Assembly (NCBI GenBank): GCA_000320545.1
Contig: ADNK01002864.1
Span: 5,001-37,761 of the forward strand
Direction: 5' to 3'
Source of the DNA: Bigelowiella natans CCMP2755
Taxonomy: Eukaryota; Cercozoa; Chlorarachniophyceae
Length of the DNA stretch: 32,761 bases
In this document: in pieces, positions 20,276 through 30,508 of the stretch
How positions within the stretch are numbered: the stretch's first letter is position 1
Layout: every line of letters begins with the position of its first letter
The notes under the pieces: model-generated
Seen by the model: only the letters and a program-made list of their open reading frames with translations
Database searches by the model: none
Told to the model about the DNA's origin: nothing
Translations under genes and position numbers: made by a program

Positions 20276-22972
20276 ATGTGTTTTTGCATTACGCAGTTTC
20301 CTCTCCATGCTGCTGCAAAAAATGGGAATCTAGCCTTGCTATGCTCCCTCTTGGAAAAAAAAATCAGAATCGAGGAAAAGGACGACCAGGGTTGGACACC
20401 TCTCCACCATGCTGCAAGCAATGGCAATGTAGATATCGTACAGTTCCTCGTGGAAGAAATGAATGCAAATGTACTCGCCGAAGATCATTGTCAAAAGACG
20501 CCTTCAGATGTTGCCTTTGGCAAAGCCAAAAAATATCTGCTGTATGGAGAAACGGTACACAGCCGCCGCTATTGATATTATCTAGAAGTGCCTAGATCAA
20601 TCTATTGCTCGATTTATACATTTTGGTCTATGAGTAGCAGAATGTATTCTTACATGAATATGAGTAATGAACACGATCATTCATGTATTTCCATCGAAAA
20701 GTGACATTCTTATAGAATGAGGTTACTTTACATGTATCATGAGGGTTTGCGTTTGAATATTGTATTGTAGCCTCTACATATTGCTGCTGAGTATGGGAGG
20801 GTTGACGATTTGCGTCGTATCATTGAGAGTAAGGCTGATCTTGAGGCCAAGGAGTACAGAGGATGGACAGCGCTTCACTGTGCTGCTAATGGAAATCACA
20901 TGGATGCTGTGCGTTGTCTCGTCGAGAATGGAGCCGAAGTTTCGGCTGAAAGTAACTTCGGATCAACACCATTTGATCGCGCAACGGATGAGGACATTAT
21001 GAAGTATCTGGTAAAATAATTGAAAGCTGATATCTTGCAAACAGTGCGATGATTTGTTTCACTTCACACGGTTGATGTGATATTTTGAATCATCCTGTCA
21101 CTGTTTTAGTTCTCACCTTTATTCTATTGGTCGGGTTAGTCATAAGTATGCTTATTCATTTGTTGGAAACAATGCGTGAGGATAGTTGTCTACAAATTAA
21201 AGTGAATCGAGGGTTTTGAAAATTGAAGAGCTGCATTTTTTATAGGACAAAATGGATCCCCTAAAACCTGCCCTTAGATCCGAAAACATTGAAGAGGTCT
21301 TCAGTCTCGTCAAAGACAAGACCCTCCGCATATATTATAAGATGAGAGAACGAGCCCTTCACTTGGGGGTTGAAAAGGGGCATTTGGATTTGGTGAAATG
21401 TCTGATAGAGGCAAAGACAAGTGTAAACACAAAGAATATTGAGGGAAGTTCCGCCTTGCACGTTGCATGTTCAAATGGCAACATGGACATGTCAAGATAC
21501 CTCATAGAGGAGGCCAAAGCAAACGTAGACGGGGAGGATAAATATGGAAATACTGCTCTACTTCTTGCCTTTAAATATGGCCAGTATGAACTAGCTAAAT
21601 ACCTTGTGGAGGAGGGCAAAGCTAATGTAGATATAAAGGACAATTATGGAAATACAGCTTTGCATCTTGCCTTTAAACATGGCCAGTATGAACTAGCTAA
21701 ATACCTTATGGAGGAGGGCAAAGCTAATGTAGATATAAAGGACAATGATGGAAATACAGCTTTGCATCTTGCCTTTAAATATGGCCAGTATGAACTAGCA
21801 AAATACCTTGTGGAGGAGGGTAAAGCTAATGTGGAGGCAAAAAACAATCAAGGCAATACTGCCCTACATCTAGCTGGCAATCGTGATGTAGCTAAATACC
21901 TTGTGGAGGAGGTCAAAGCTAACGTGGAGGCAAAAAACGATCAAGGCAATACTGCCCTACACCAAGCTGGCAATCATGATGTAGCTAAATATCTAGTGGA
22001 GGAGGCCAAAGCTAACGTGGAGGCCAAAAACAAAGAAGCCAATACTGCCCTACACATAGCCTGTCGATATGACAATCCTTATGTAGCTAAATATCTAGTG
22101 AAGAAGGCCAAAGCTAATGTAGAGGCCAAAAACAATCAAGGCGATACTGCCCTACACCTAGTCTGTCGATGGTACACACATGATGCAGCTAAATATCTAG
22201 TGGAGGAGGGCAAAGCTAATGTAGAGGCCAAAAACAATGAAAGCAATACTGCCCTACACCTAGCCTGTCAATGTTACAAACATGATACAGCTAAGTATCT
22301 AGTGGAGGAGGCCAATGCTGATGTAGATATAAAGGACAATTATGGAAATACAGCTTTGCATCTTGCCTTTAAACATGGCCAGTATGAACTAGCTAAATAC
22401 CTTATGGAGGAGGTCGAAGCTAATGTAGATATAAAGGACAATGATGGAAATACAGCTTTGCATCTTGCCTTTAAACATAGCCAGTATGAACTAGCTAAAT
22501 ACCTTGTGGAGGAGGGCAAAGCTAATGTAGATATAAAGGACAATGATGGCAATACAGCTTTGCATCTTGTCTTTAAACATGGCCAGTATGAACTAGCAAA
22601 ATACCTTGTGGAGGAGGCCAAAGCTAATGTGGAGGCAAAAAACAATCAAGGCAATACTGCCCTACACCTAGCCTATCTATGTAATGAACCTGGTGCAGCT
22701 AAATATCTAGTGGAGGAGGCCAATGCTAATGTGGAGGCGAGAAACAATGAGGGAAAGAAACCTTTTGCCTCAGCATTGCATCGTATGATGGTAAGTAATT
22801 TTGAATCTCGCTATTTTGCTTGTGGTTGCATATTGCGTCCCCATGCACGTATTTACCTGTTTCTCTTCATCGATTTGATACTCATGCTAATTGAAGACTG
22901 TGTCGTCGCCTGACTATATTTTGATCACTAATTCTATTAGTTATGCGATGAGTGTGTGTGTGTGTGTGTGTG

Positions 22973-23016
<44 letters not shown>

Positions 23017-23475
23017 ATATTAATGTAGAGGGAAGAGAAATGAAATTGTTGTAAATCTGATGTGGAAAATGGGAATTAGTAGAGACGGAAAGAGCTTTCT
23101 ACTAGAATGAAACTCGCAAATTATGAATAAAGCTCAAAAATGACTTGAGGCTCATCATGAAACGCCAACGCTCTTCCAACTTATCAGAATCCGACTTTAA
23201 AAAAACAATTGTAGCGCATTGTCCTGGCATAGTAGATGCGTTGGTGTTCGACATTGATTAAGAAATAAAATATTTATTAACAACAGGATAAACTAAAGAT
23301 GGTGAAGAAAGACCAACAGAGCTTGAAAACTGGAACTCCTCAAGAAACGAAATTGAAGGATGCACAGATTGAAACAACCAAAAAGGTCCGAGAATATTTT
23401 AGAGAAAATATTGTGCAAATAGACCACGTTATGGAAGATGTACCAATGGTGCAATTTGTCTATACAAGCAGGTAA
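20276..23475 (+). CDS. Ankyrin-repeat protein, unit 1 copy
   Basis: Exons 20276-20554 (or 20297-20554 if spliced to an upstream exon), 20771-21010, 21246-22790, and a probable last exon 23287-23475 ending in TAA. All introns are GT-AG and phase 0. Exons 1 and 2 carry diverged ankyrin repeats (PLHAAAKNGNLALL, TPLHHAASNGNVDIV, TALHCAANGNHMDAV). Exon 3 encodes about 14 repeats of nearly identical 34-residue units (consensus NTALHLAFKHGQYELAKYLV then EEGKANVDIKDNYG); two are three residues shorter. The ~60-residue last exon is polar and helical and unrecognised. Ankyrin repeats form protein-binding solenoids; no catalytic or membrane domain is visible, so the role is unknown. Total about 750 residues. 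High identity between adjacent repeats implies recent internal tandem expansion. The exon 3 donor GTAAGT at 22791 is a consensus site. Confidence 0.8.
21501..22740 (+). repeat. 102-bp tandem repeats coding ankyrin units
   Basis: About twelve in-frame 102-bp (two of 93 bp) tandem units inside the large ankyrin exon. Blocks around 21615-21830 and 22322-22600 are almost identical to each other, suggesting a multi-repeat duplication within the array. Confidence 0.8.
22950..23011. repeat. GT-GA compound microsatellite
   Basis: (GT)n then (GA)n in the last intron of the unit 1 ankyrin gene. Confidence 0.9.
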
Positions 23476-24622
23476 ACGCTGTTTCTATGAAGGAGACTTT
23501 AAACGAATTGGTCGAAGGAAGTCGTTCTCCTCAGATTCCTATCCAAGAGGTTACATCATTACCTTTTTATTTTTGATCAGCATAACTCCATACGAACGAA
23601 ACATATTTTTATCCAAAATAGGTTACATCAGCATCATTATGTTCTGTGCAATACCATGCGCACGAAGTGTGAAGATACACATGTGTATGAACAGCAAATA
23701 CGCATCTTCTATTAATTAGTTATTGTTTATTAACATTAGAATGGAACAAAATCGTTGGCGAAAGTCTCAAATACGCGTGATGAAGTCCCTCAATCTTCGA
23801 ACCGATGCAATTTAATGTGATGATCACAACAAAGGCTTCCACATGACAATGCACTGTAGCCGCTTCTTTGCATAGCTACATCAGGCTGACCATTGAACAA
23901 ATTTAACTTATTTATGACATCCGTCTCACATGACAACGTGCAGCTGTAGAACATGCATTCAACATTTTCTGATTAACCTAGCGCTAGAGCGAATGATTAC
24001 GCATGCTAATCCAATTGTTCGATTTTGTGTTGCTGCTAGCAGACAAATGTGAAATCAGCATGCCATTGCGTAGCTTCAAATTTGATCTTGATCAATGCTA
24101 ACTGCGCATGGCGCCAACGATGGGTGTAAATGTGCGAAATTTCACGCATTGCACATTGCTAGATTGAGGCTTAAACTTGAGATGTGCGCACAGCTCCGAT
24201 CGAGAGCCAGAGAGGCATTGGTGTCCACTCTCTAGACTCTGCGATGCCAGAATGTTCGCTACAGTTTGCGCGTCTGTTTGTCAAGACATCGAAATGCTGA
24301 ACATTTCTACTTCACTAGTTCACAGCTAGCTACTAGCTAGACATCATCATCTCTAGCTAGCTAGATCTAAGCGTGGGGTTTCGATTTGTCATCATCATCG
24401 CACTCGTGTGGATTGTGCAACAGCAACCACACTAGCATGTTGGCCTAGCATGTCTAGATGTGTTTCATCATCAAGAAATGTGGCGACACAAGTCGCTTGA
24501 CGCATGCATGTGCTAGTGTGGGTGCTTTGTGCCGCATTCTGATCTAGTGATCGCTGGATCTTGGCATGTGCATCTTCAAGCTTCAATGTTTGACAGCAGT
24601 CATGCTAGCATGGGTGCATGCT
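23476..24622. other. Non-coding end of unit 1
   Basis: No gene supported. A frame at 23438-23719 has no coding character. From about 24180 the DNA is rich in CTAG, GCATG and TAGC words like 9140-9640, perhaps a diverged relative of it. Ends at the duplication junction (24622/24623). Confidence 0.5.
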
Positions 24623-24709
24623 GTGAAGAAGAGCTTCTTTAGCTTTCTGTGCTGTGCATCGGAGAAGAACCTCCAGTATGATAGAAACAGCGGCCCTCCA
24701 AACAGATGA
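24623..24709 (+). pseudogene. Duplicated last-exon fragment of the 5736-8715 gene
   Basis: About 87 bp matching 8629-8715 with four substitutions, two silent in the 8338-8715 frame, and ending at the same TGA. It encodes only the C-terminal KKSFFSFLCC-like segment. With no upstream exons it is a truncated relic created by the duplication breakpoint. Confidence 0.75.
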
Positions 24710-26092
24710 TAATAGTCGTCGTTTTTAATAACTATTGTAGGAAGTATCGCGGTGGTAGTAGTTTTTTTTTAGTGGTATTCTTGTTAGTTTGCGGTGATGA
24801 TGGTGCATAATCGGGTCTTAGTCAACAATTGATGCATCTCAATCGTGGATATCGTGGATGAGTATTATTATATTATTTTCCCCAATTGGTGAAATGTTGA
24901 ATTTCGAGACCGAAGCGAAAAACCGAGAATGTTTCTTGACTGAGACATGTGCGCAGATGCGTACATCACACCGACGAGTTTTGCTTTCATTGTCATCCAA
25001 ATTTAATGGGAAATTGGCATAATTTTCACGGTCAATCGCATTCCAAAAGCCTTTGTTTTAAATTTTCTACAATTATAAACTTTATTTTTGTTGTTCAATT
25101 TTTTGTCTTTGTGTGTAGCTTGGGGGGGATGGAAATCCTCTTCGGAGTGTTTCTCATTCTATCATCAGTGCATGATCATGTCCTGCCGTACTTGCGTAGT
25201 CTAGTAGTGCATAGAACTACGTATAGTCTTTAGTTCAGACTTCGGAAATTGAAGTGAAAGCGGCAATAGAATGTGTCAAATGTGGTCAGACAACGCATGC
25301 ATTCATGCACACATGTATGCACGTGCCTGCAAACATCACATAATCAAATTGCATCTTTTGCATGAAGTGCATCGTGTGGAATTAGGCAAAATGATCAAGG
25401 AGTCATCACAAGCTAGCAAGCCATTCTAGCATTGCATTAAGATGCATCTCCAGCAACAGACGGATGATAGACATGCAATGTGTTGTGTGCTGATCAGCAA
25501 AATGCTCCACATCATCTAGTCATGTGTAGCGCGCGTCTAGCGTGCATCTTCGATCAAGTTAGACATGACCAACAGGATCAATCATGATTGATGAATCTCG
25601 TGTGCTTTGCGCCACACGGTCGCGCACACGCACGTTCGCCGAGCTAGTGAGCAGCAAGCTAGCAAGGGGGCATGCTAGGATTGCCAGCTTCACTAGCTAG
25701 CTAGTGTAGGCTCTAGGGCTTGCTAGCTTGGCAATCAACAAGTCATGCATGCTCTCGTGCGCGGTGTCTCTGGACTTATACATCTTCAATCATCAACATG
25801 CATGCATTAGTTTTCAATTAACCATGCTAGCATGAGTAAAGGCTATTTGTAATAATTTTTTAAACAAAGCAAATGTGGAAATATTTCATGCAAACACACA
25901 AATGCAAAAGTGCACAGGTGTCATTTGTCAGCACAAATGTAAAAACAGACGAGAGTGAAAGACCCTAGAAGCTTCGTCCCGCAGCAAGGCAATCGTCGTG
26001 CCACAAGATTTGTCATGTAATACAGCCGTCTATCATTAGACTAATGTTTTGTCCCTGGTGCATCCGCACACCTATCCATATCTAAGTGCAGA
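24710..26092. other. Non-coding DNA with the empty retrotransposon site
   Basis: Counterpart of 8716-9696 joined directly to 16117-16363. The pre-insertion target AAAGCAAA is at 25866-25873. Palindromic GCTAGC/GCATGC words are again common at 25380-25830. No gene seen. Confidence 0.7.
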
Positions 26093-26506
26093 TCAATTAT
26101 TTTTCATGTCGCCATGGTTGTCGACGTCATCAGTGCATTGTTTGCTGTCCATCGTTTTAGGGTTGTAGTTGGATGTGAGCTGGTGGAGTCTGCCGGCTAG
26201 AATATTTGCCCTATTTGCGATGCCTTCACCCCAAATTAAGAGGTACAAGCATCTGAACCAGCGGCTTTGATTACTTTGACGCAATTCAAATTCACTCAAA
26301 AAGAGTTTGCTTTGTTCTACGGTTGGTTCAATGAGGTTCCTCTTAGCTTCCGGGATGTCCAAGCTTTGAACGGTTTGTGCAACGTTTCCTAGGTGAGCAA
26401 CAGAATCTTCGACACCCTCGTAGTTTTCACGTAGGTCGTTAATATTGCTCAAACAACTAACCGCGTTCCCAACAACGCCACAGATCTTCATTGCACACGA
26501 GTACAT
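26093..26506 (-). CDS. Small four-helix-bundle protein resembling MLKL/RPW8-type N-terminal domains
   Basis: Reverse-strand frame, 137 residues from the ATG at 26506 (the frame extends upstream to 26596, but that part is not protein-like). Visible pattern: a hydrophobic first helix (ICGVVGNAVSCLSNIN), a second with Val/Leu heptads (VEDSVAHLGNVAQTVQSL), a third (LIEPTVEQSKLFLSEF), then SRWFRCLYLLIWGEGIANRAN and ILAGRLHQL. The order, including the Trp-Phe and Arg-Leu-Leu positions in the last part, resembles the four-helix bundle at the N-terminus of MLKL and plant RPW8/HeLo-like proteins, which insert in membranes or act as adaptors in cell death. In those proteins other domains follow; here the frame stops, so it is a stand-alone bundle or a first exon. 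It has no counterpart in unit 1. Resemblance by eye only. Confidence 0.45.
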   Translation of the reverse strand: MYSCAMKICGVVGNAVSCLSNINDLRENYEGVEDSVAHLGNVAQTVQSLDIPEAKRNLIEPTVEQSKLFLSEFELRQSNQSRWFRCLYLLIWGEGIANRANILAGRLHQLTSNYNPKTMDSKQCTDDVDNHGDMKNN

Positions 26507-26596
26507 TTTTGGTGTGGACGATGACTTATGAATAACAAGAAACAAAATGTAGTACAAAACCCCCTCCCCTAGACTTCGACTGTCGAAAGTCGACAA

Positions 26597-26880
26597 CAGG
26601 GGATCGACTTCTCGTTTTCGGCCTGTAATCCATGCGACAATGATTCAGGGCTTGTCTCAGGAGCGAATACACTGGAAATTTAGATGACATTCTTGTCTTC
26701 GAAAATTGTTAGTAAGAGAAGAAAGTGGTGAGTTTGCATGTCGCTTTTCAAAAACATCATCTTTTTCTCTTTGCATTCACTTTTCGATGAATTTCGAATG
26801 ATTCTGGTTAGTACCGGGGATTATTTTCACAGCAGCACAACCTTGATGTCTTGTCAGTCTGGTCCGTTTTCTGAGTCTTG
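26597..26880. other. Non-coding spacer
   Basis: No coding or structural signal seen. Could contain the promoter of the reverse-strand 26506 gene. Confidence 0.4.
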
Positions 26881-27300
26881 AGTGAAGTGGCCGTGACCAT
26901 CGTCGTCGCTTTCTTCATCTTGACCATCCAGCTTGCTGTGCGAGGAAAGGATGTTCGCATAGTTCTTTCAGCAGCCACCGGGTTAATGATTGCTGCTGTT
27001 GCTGTCCTTCTAGCCAATTCACCACACCTTGAACAGATTTCTGCAAGGCGAAGCAGCTTTCTCGCTAGAACTCGTGGCTTTCGAGGCCTCCCCTTGCATC
27101 GTGTGCTCTCCCACTGCTGTCACGACAACGAAGCCTTCCCCTAGGATGAGAGTACTTCCTTCAAACACGTTCTTTTCGTTTGTGTTCCAGGCACGACGAT
27201 GCAAAAACGATTTTTCCCTGATCGTCTGGAAAGCACTCAATCGATTCTTTGGACTTGATTGCCTTGGAATTCGTGTGAGGCTTGAGGTTCTCGGGATCAA
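26881..27300 (-). pseudogene. P-type (P2B-like Ca2+) ATPase fragment
   Basis: The reverse strand reads NVFEGSTLILGEGFVVVTAVGEH, matching the segment of P2-type ATPases after the DESxLTGES region (F/SGTxVxxGxGxxxVTAVG...G). After a change of frame near 27070 it continues LARKLLRLAEICSRCGELA, like the TPLQxKLxxLAxxIGxxG stretch leading into transmembrane helix 3. The helix itself is not hydrophobic in any single frame, and the phosphorylation motif DKTGT and ATP-binding domain are absent. It is therefore a broken relic of about 120 residues in the unit 2-specific segment. An intron rather than a frameshift near 27070 is possible. Confidence 0.5.
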
Positions 27301-27812
27301 GTGCTGTTGATTTGGGAAAGTCTACTGCTCCTCACGTTTCAAATCATCAACCAATCAAGGCAAAAAATCATGTCGCGCGTCTAGATTCCCATCTAATTTT
27401 CCCCTCCATGAATTTTCTTGCACAGTCGGCTTTGGAGATGGGCAGTCGCACGCTCTGGGAAGGCATTGTTTTTGCATGTTTTTCCGGATTTCCCCCTGCT
27501 AAATGAGGAAAAAAGCGCATCAGCTCTTCTTTTCTTCTTCTCTCTTTCGCACAGGCAGAACAAAGAGACGTTGAACTCGCAAAAGCGTGCCATTCTAGTA
27601 CGCGTGCCATGACGTACATCAACACATGAGAAACATGAACGCTGTTGTCCCGATTTGATCTGTGCGAAACATTTTGGTTTCCGACACAGAGATGTCTTTG
27701 TCGCATGCAAAATGTTCCCGTGTTTGATGGAACTCTGTCTCATTTTTCAGCACAACAAGTGTCTTAAACTTGTTTGATTTTGGGCCTCGATGACACAACT
27801 CAACGCGCCCCC
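27301..27812. other. Spacer upstream of the unknown gene, unit 2
   Basis: About 27346-27490 resembles 17520-17650. Remaining sequence is specific to this unit. No gene accepted; reverse-strand frames here lack family features. Confidence 0.45.
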
Positions 27813-29831
27813 ATGACGATAGATCAAAGTGGAGAAACTGACTCCAATGGTTTTGCTGAAATTGGACATTTGGATCCACATCATAGACTCACTGAGCCCC
27901 TTCACTGCTTGATCAATTCTCATGAAGACCATTCCATTGGTGGGAGCTTCATGAATGGCAACTTGCAAGTACATGCACAGGATGATGAGGGGACGGGTGA
28001 ATCCAAGGCCCGACCAGAAGTAACTTACGACGCCAATCTGGCTAGTGACCAAAAGGAAATTGTTCACGGTGGAATGGATGTCTGCATCTCAGAGACTCAA
28101 GCCCTCACATTGGCGACTAGCTCGCCGAGAATGACTGCTTCATGTCAAATTGATGCAAGGACGACAGGTGATGATCGAGTCCCTGAAACGGCCGCCGTCG
28201 AATCACAGTGTGAAATTCAGCACATCGATCAAGGTCAGCACAAGGCATCTGAACAAAAGAGGGAAGCATATGAGCTAGATCAGAAGGAGACATATGGATA
28301 CGTGCGTTCACAACATCTGCCAAGCAATGAAACGACGATGTGTCGTTATGATGCTATCATGACACTCGATGAAAGTGAATTTGAGGAAGTCAAGACCATG
28401 GGAACATTTCTCTTACTAAAAGTTAAGAATTCACAGAACGAGGTTATAACATTGAGTTCTGTAGAGGCAAACACTCTGCTTCGCGTATCTGGAAATGAGG
28501 ACAAAAGCAAGAGATTTAGTTGTGGAAATTCTACTACGATACAAATGAGCGATGCCCAAAATACAATTAAGGTTGAGGTTAAAATATCAAAAATTAAAGG
28601 ATATAAAAGCTTGATATTCCTAAACAAAATCAAATATAACCAAGACAAATCCAACGATAGCCAAACCAACTCCAAAAAAACCCAAAAAAAACCAACTGTA
28701 TACATCCACGGATGCGTACGTATGTCGGCGAGCAGTTTATCGGGGACTAAATTCAAAATTATCAAAGTGAATCTTTGGAGTAAACATGGCATACCATGCG
28801 ACGGCAAAATGTACAGAAATCAACTACATCCTTCTCCCAAGGTACTTGAACTTATTCTGTTCTTTGATGTATTCTAAAGGTATCTCAACATTTGATGTTC
28901 ATATTGTACTATCTTTATTTTAGATAAATGATGACGATAGAGAACAGAGAAGGCCGCCTTGTCAAGCTATTGGAGAAAAACAAGAAAGAAGGAAGAAAAT
29001 AAGAGGCGAGTCAACAGCATCATTCATCCGCCAGCCGATGAAGAAATTGTCAACAAGTGGGAGGAAGAAAAATGTTTGTGTAAAAATCGAAGCTTCAATC
29101 TCAAGAGATATGCTACATGTATGCATGCAAGATCACATCTCAGGTATCGACCGTATGGATTACATCAAACAAAAAATAAACAAATTGTTGACGAAAAAGC
29201 TTGAAGAGATGAAATATACCGTTGATGATGTTTACACAAGCTTCCAAGAAATGGAATCTGTCTCTTCGATAAAAAATCAAAACGAAGGTGCGGTTGTATC
29301 GAGGGATGCGGAATGGACAATGCGTTTTAGATTCCCTATACCATATTACGACGATGATGGAATAACCCCGAAATTTAAGGACCATCTCTAGAATGTGCTT
29401 GGGTGCATTCCAAAACGTTTTTCATGAGCATGCTACATACAAGGGTACAGAACCAGGAAGTATCATCGTAAGCTTCAAAATCGAAGCCTATCAAGTCATC
29501 AATTTAATTCAAAAGCGGATGGCCTTCCGAGCATTCTTCATCGAGAATAGCGAAATCCAGAAAGAGCGCGGTACAAACTATGCTAACACTATGATATTCT
29601 CAAATCAATATTTTACTTTCATGAACAGGTAAAGAACACGACGAGGGATTGGTGCCTACGATAAGCATATGGAATCAACGGACCGCAACTTTGCAGACCA
29701 GAGAAAGCTTGCCAAAAGATATCAAAATTCAACTTACATGTCCAAATCAAAAGACAGCAAGCAGCATCATCAGAAGCATCAAGGAGAACGAAGGAGTGTG
29801 GAGCAACTTCTCGATAAAGGCATTTCTATAG
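27813..29831 (+). pseudogene. Unrecognised protein, unit 2 copy (frameshifted)
   Basis: Counterpart of 17807-19634. Exons: 27813-28841 (shared ATG at 28074), 28924-29570 and 29629-29831; introns of 82 and 58 nt at the same positions. Upstream of 28074 it has about 87 extra in-frame codons not found in unit 1. In the second exon, eight bases present in unit 1 (19174-19181) are missing at 29385/29386, so the frame hits TAG at 29389-29391 and about 127 C-terminal residues are lost. The rest of the second and third exon remains readable in the shifted frame, so the lesion looks recent. It may still yield a shorter protein. The last acceptor reads acag/gta rather than acag/gga. Confidence 0.65.
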
Positions 29832-30508
29832 TACATATATGTATATATATATATATATATATATACATATTATGTCAGTTTTACGAAATCTCACATAGCG
29901 ATGATTTAATATTGCTGATCCACATAGGCTGTTTTTATTGATGGAAATAAAAAGAATATCTCCAATAAAAGAGAAAACAGAGAAAGGGCATGTTGATTAT
30001 AAGTGTTTAAACTTATATATGTATGTATATATATACATATATATATATATATACACATATATCAGTTGATGACTACATGAATACAAATATGAACATGTAT
30101 ATTGATATACATACATGTAATTGATACATGTGTATATATATATATATATAATATTCACACACGTTCACATGTGAAAATAAATATGTGTACATATGTGTTT
30201 AGAATCTATACACATATAAACGCATATATTACACAAATGTAAGAATACATGTAAAATATAAATATATTACACATTGTATATGTACAATGGCGAAGATAAC
30301 GACTGTGATAGAGAAATATACCGGGGAAGAAAAAGAGAAATATTACAAGTCAAGGGCTCCTATTTTTTCCTGAGCTCAGACTCGATCGCAACCCACGACG
30401 TCGATTGCTTCCACATGCTACCTTGATGTCGTTAGAAAATCAGCATCTCATCGTTGAGCTGTTTTGAATACGAAATGATATTGGTGTACACTTGTGTGAA
30501 ATTCTATT
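29832..30508. other. AT-rich spacer with TA microsatellites, unit 2
   Basis: Counterpart of 19635-20275. TA tracts at about 29838-29866, 30017-30060 and 30131-30152 are shorter and more interrupted than in unit 1. The ATG seen at 20054 is conserved at 30286. Confidence 0.6.

Larger units (their letters stand above)
8629..24622. repeat. Tandem duplication, unit 1 (contains the copia insertion)
   Basis: Sequence from 8629 (inside the last exon of the preceding gene) reappears from 24623 in the same orientation, an offset of 15,994 bp. Removing the retrotransposon and its target duplication leaves a unit of about 9.6 kb. Matching blocks, unit 1 to unit 2: 8629-9696 with 24623-25873; 16117-~16363 with 25866-~26080; ~17520-17650 with ~27346-27490; 17873-22790 with ~28047 to the window end. 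The block between 16363 and 17520 does not match its counterpart. Confidence 0.85.

Noticed and set aside
23438-23719. 93-codon frame after the ankyrin gene
   Set aside because: Overlaps the more plausible last ankyrin exon in another frame and shows no coding character.
26878-27144. Plus-strand hydrophobic frame resembling a two-helix membrane protein
   Set aside because: It is antisense to the P-type ATPase relic, whose conserved motif explains the region better.
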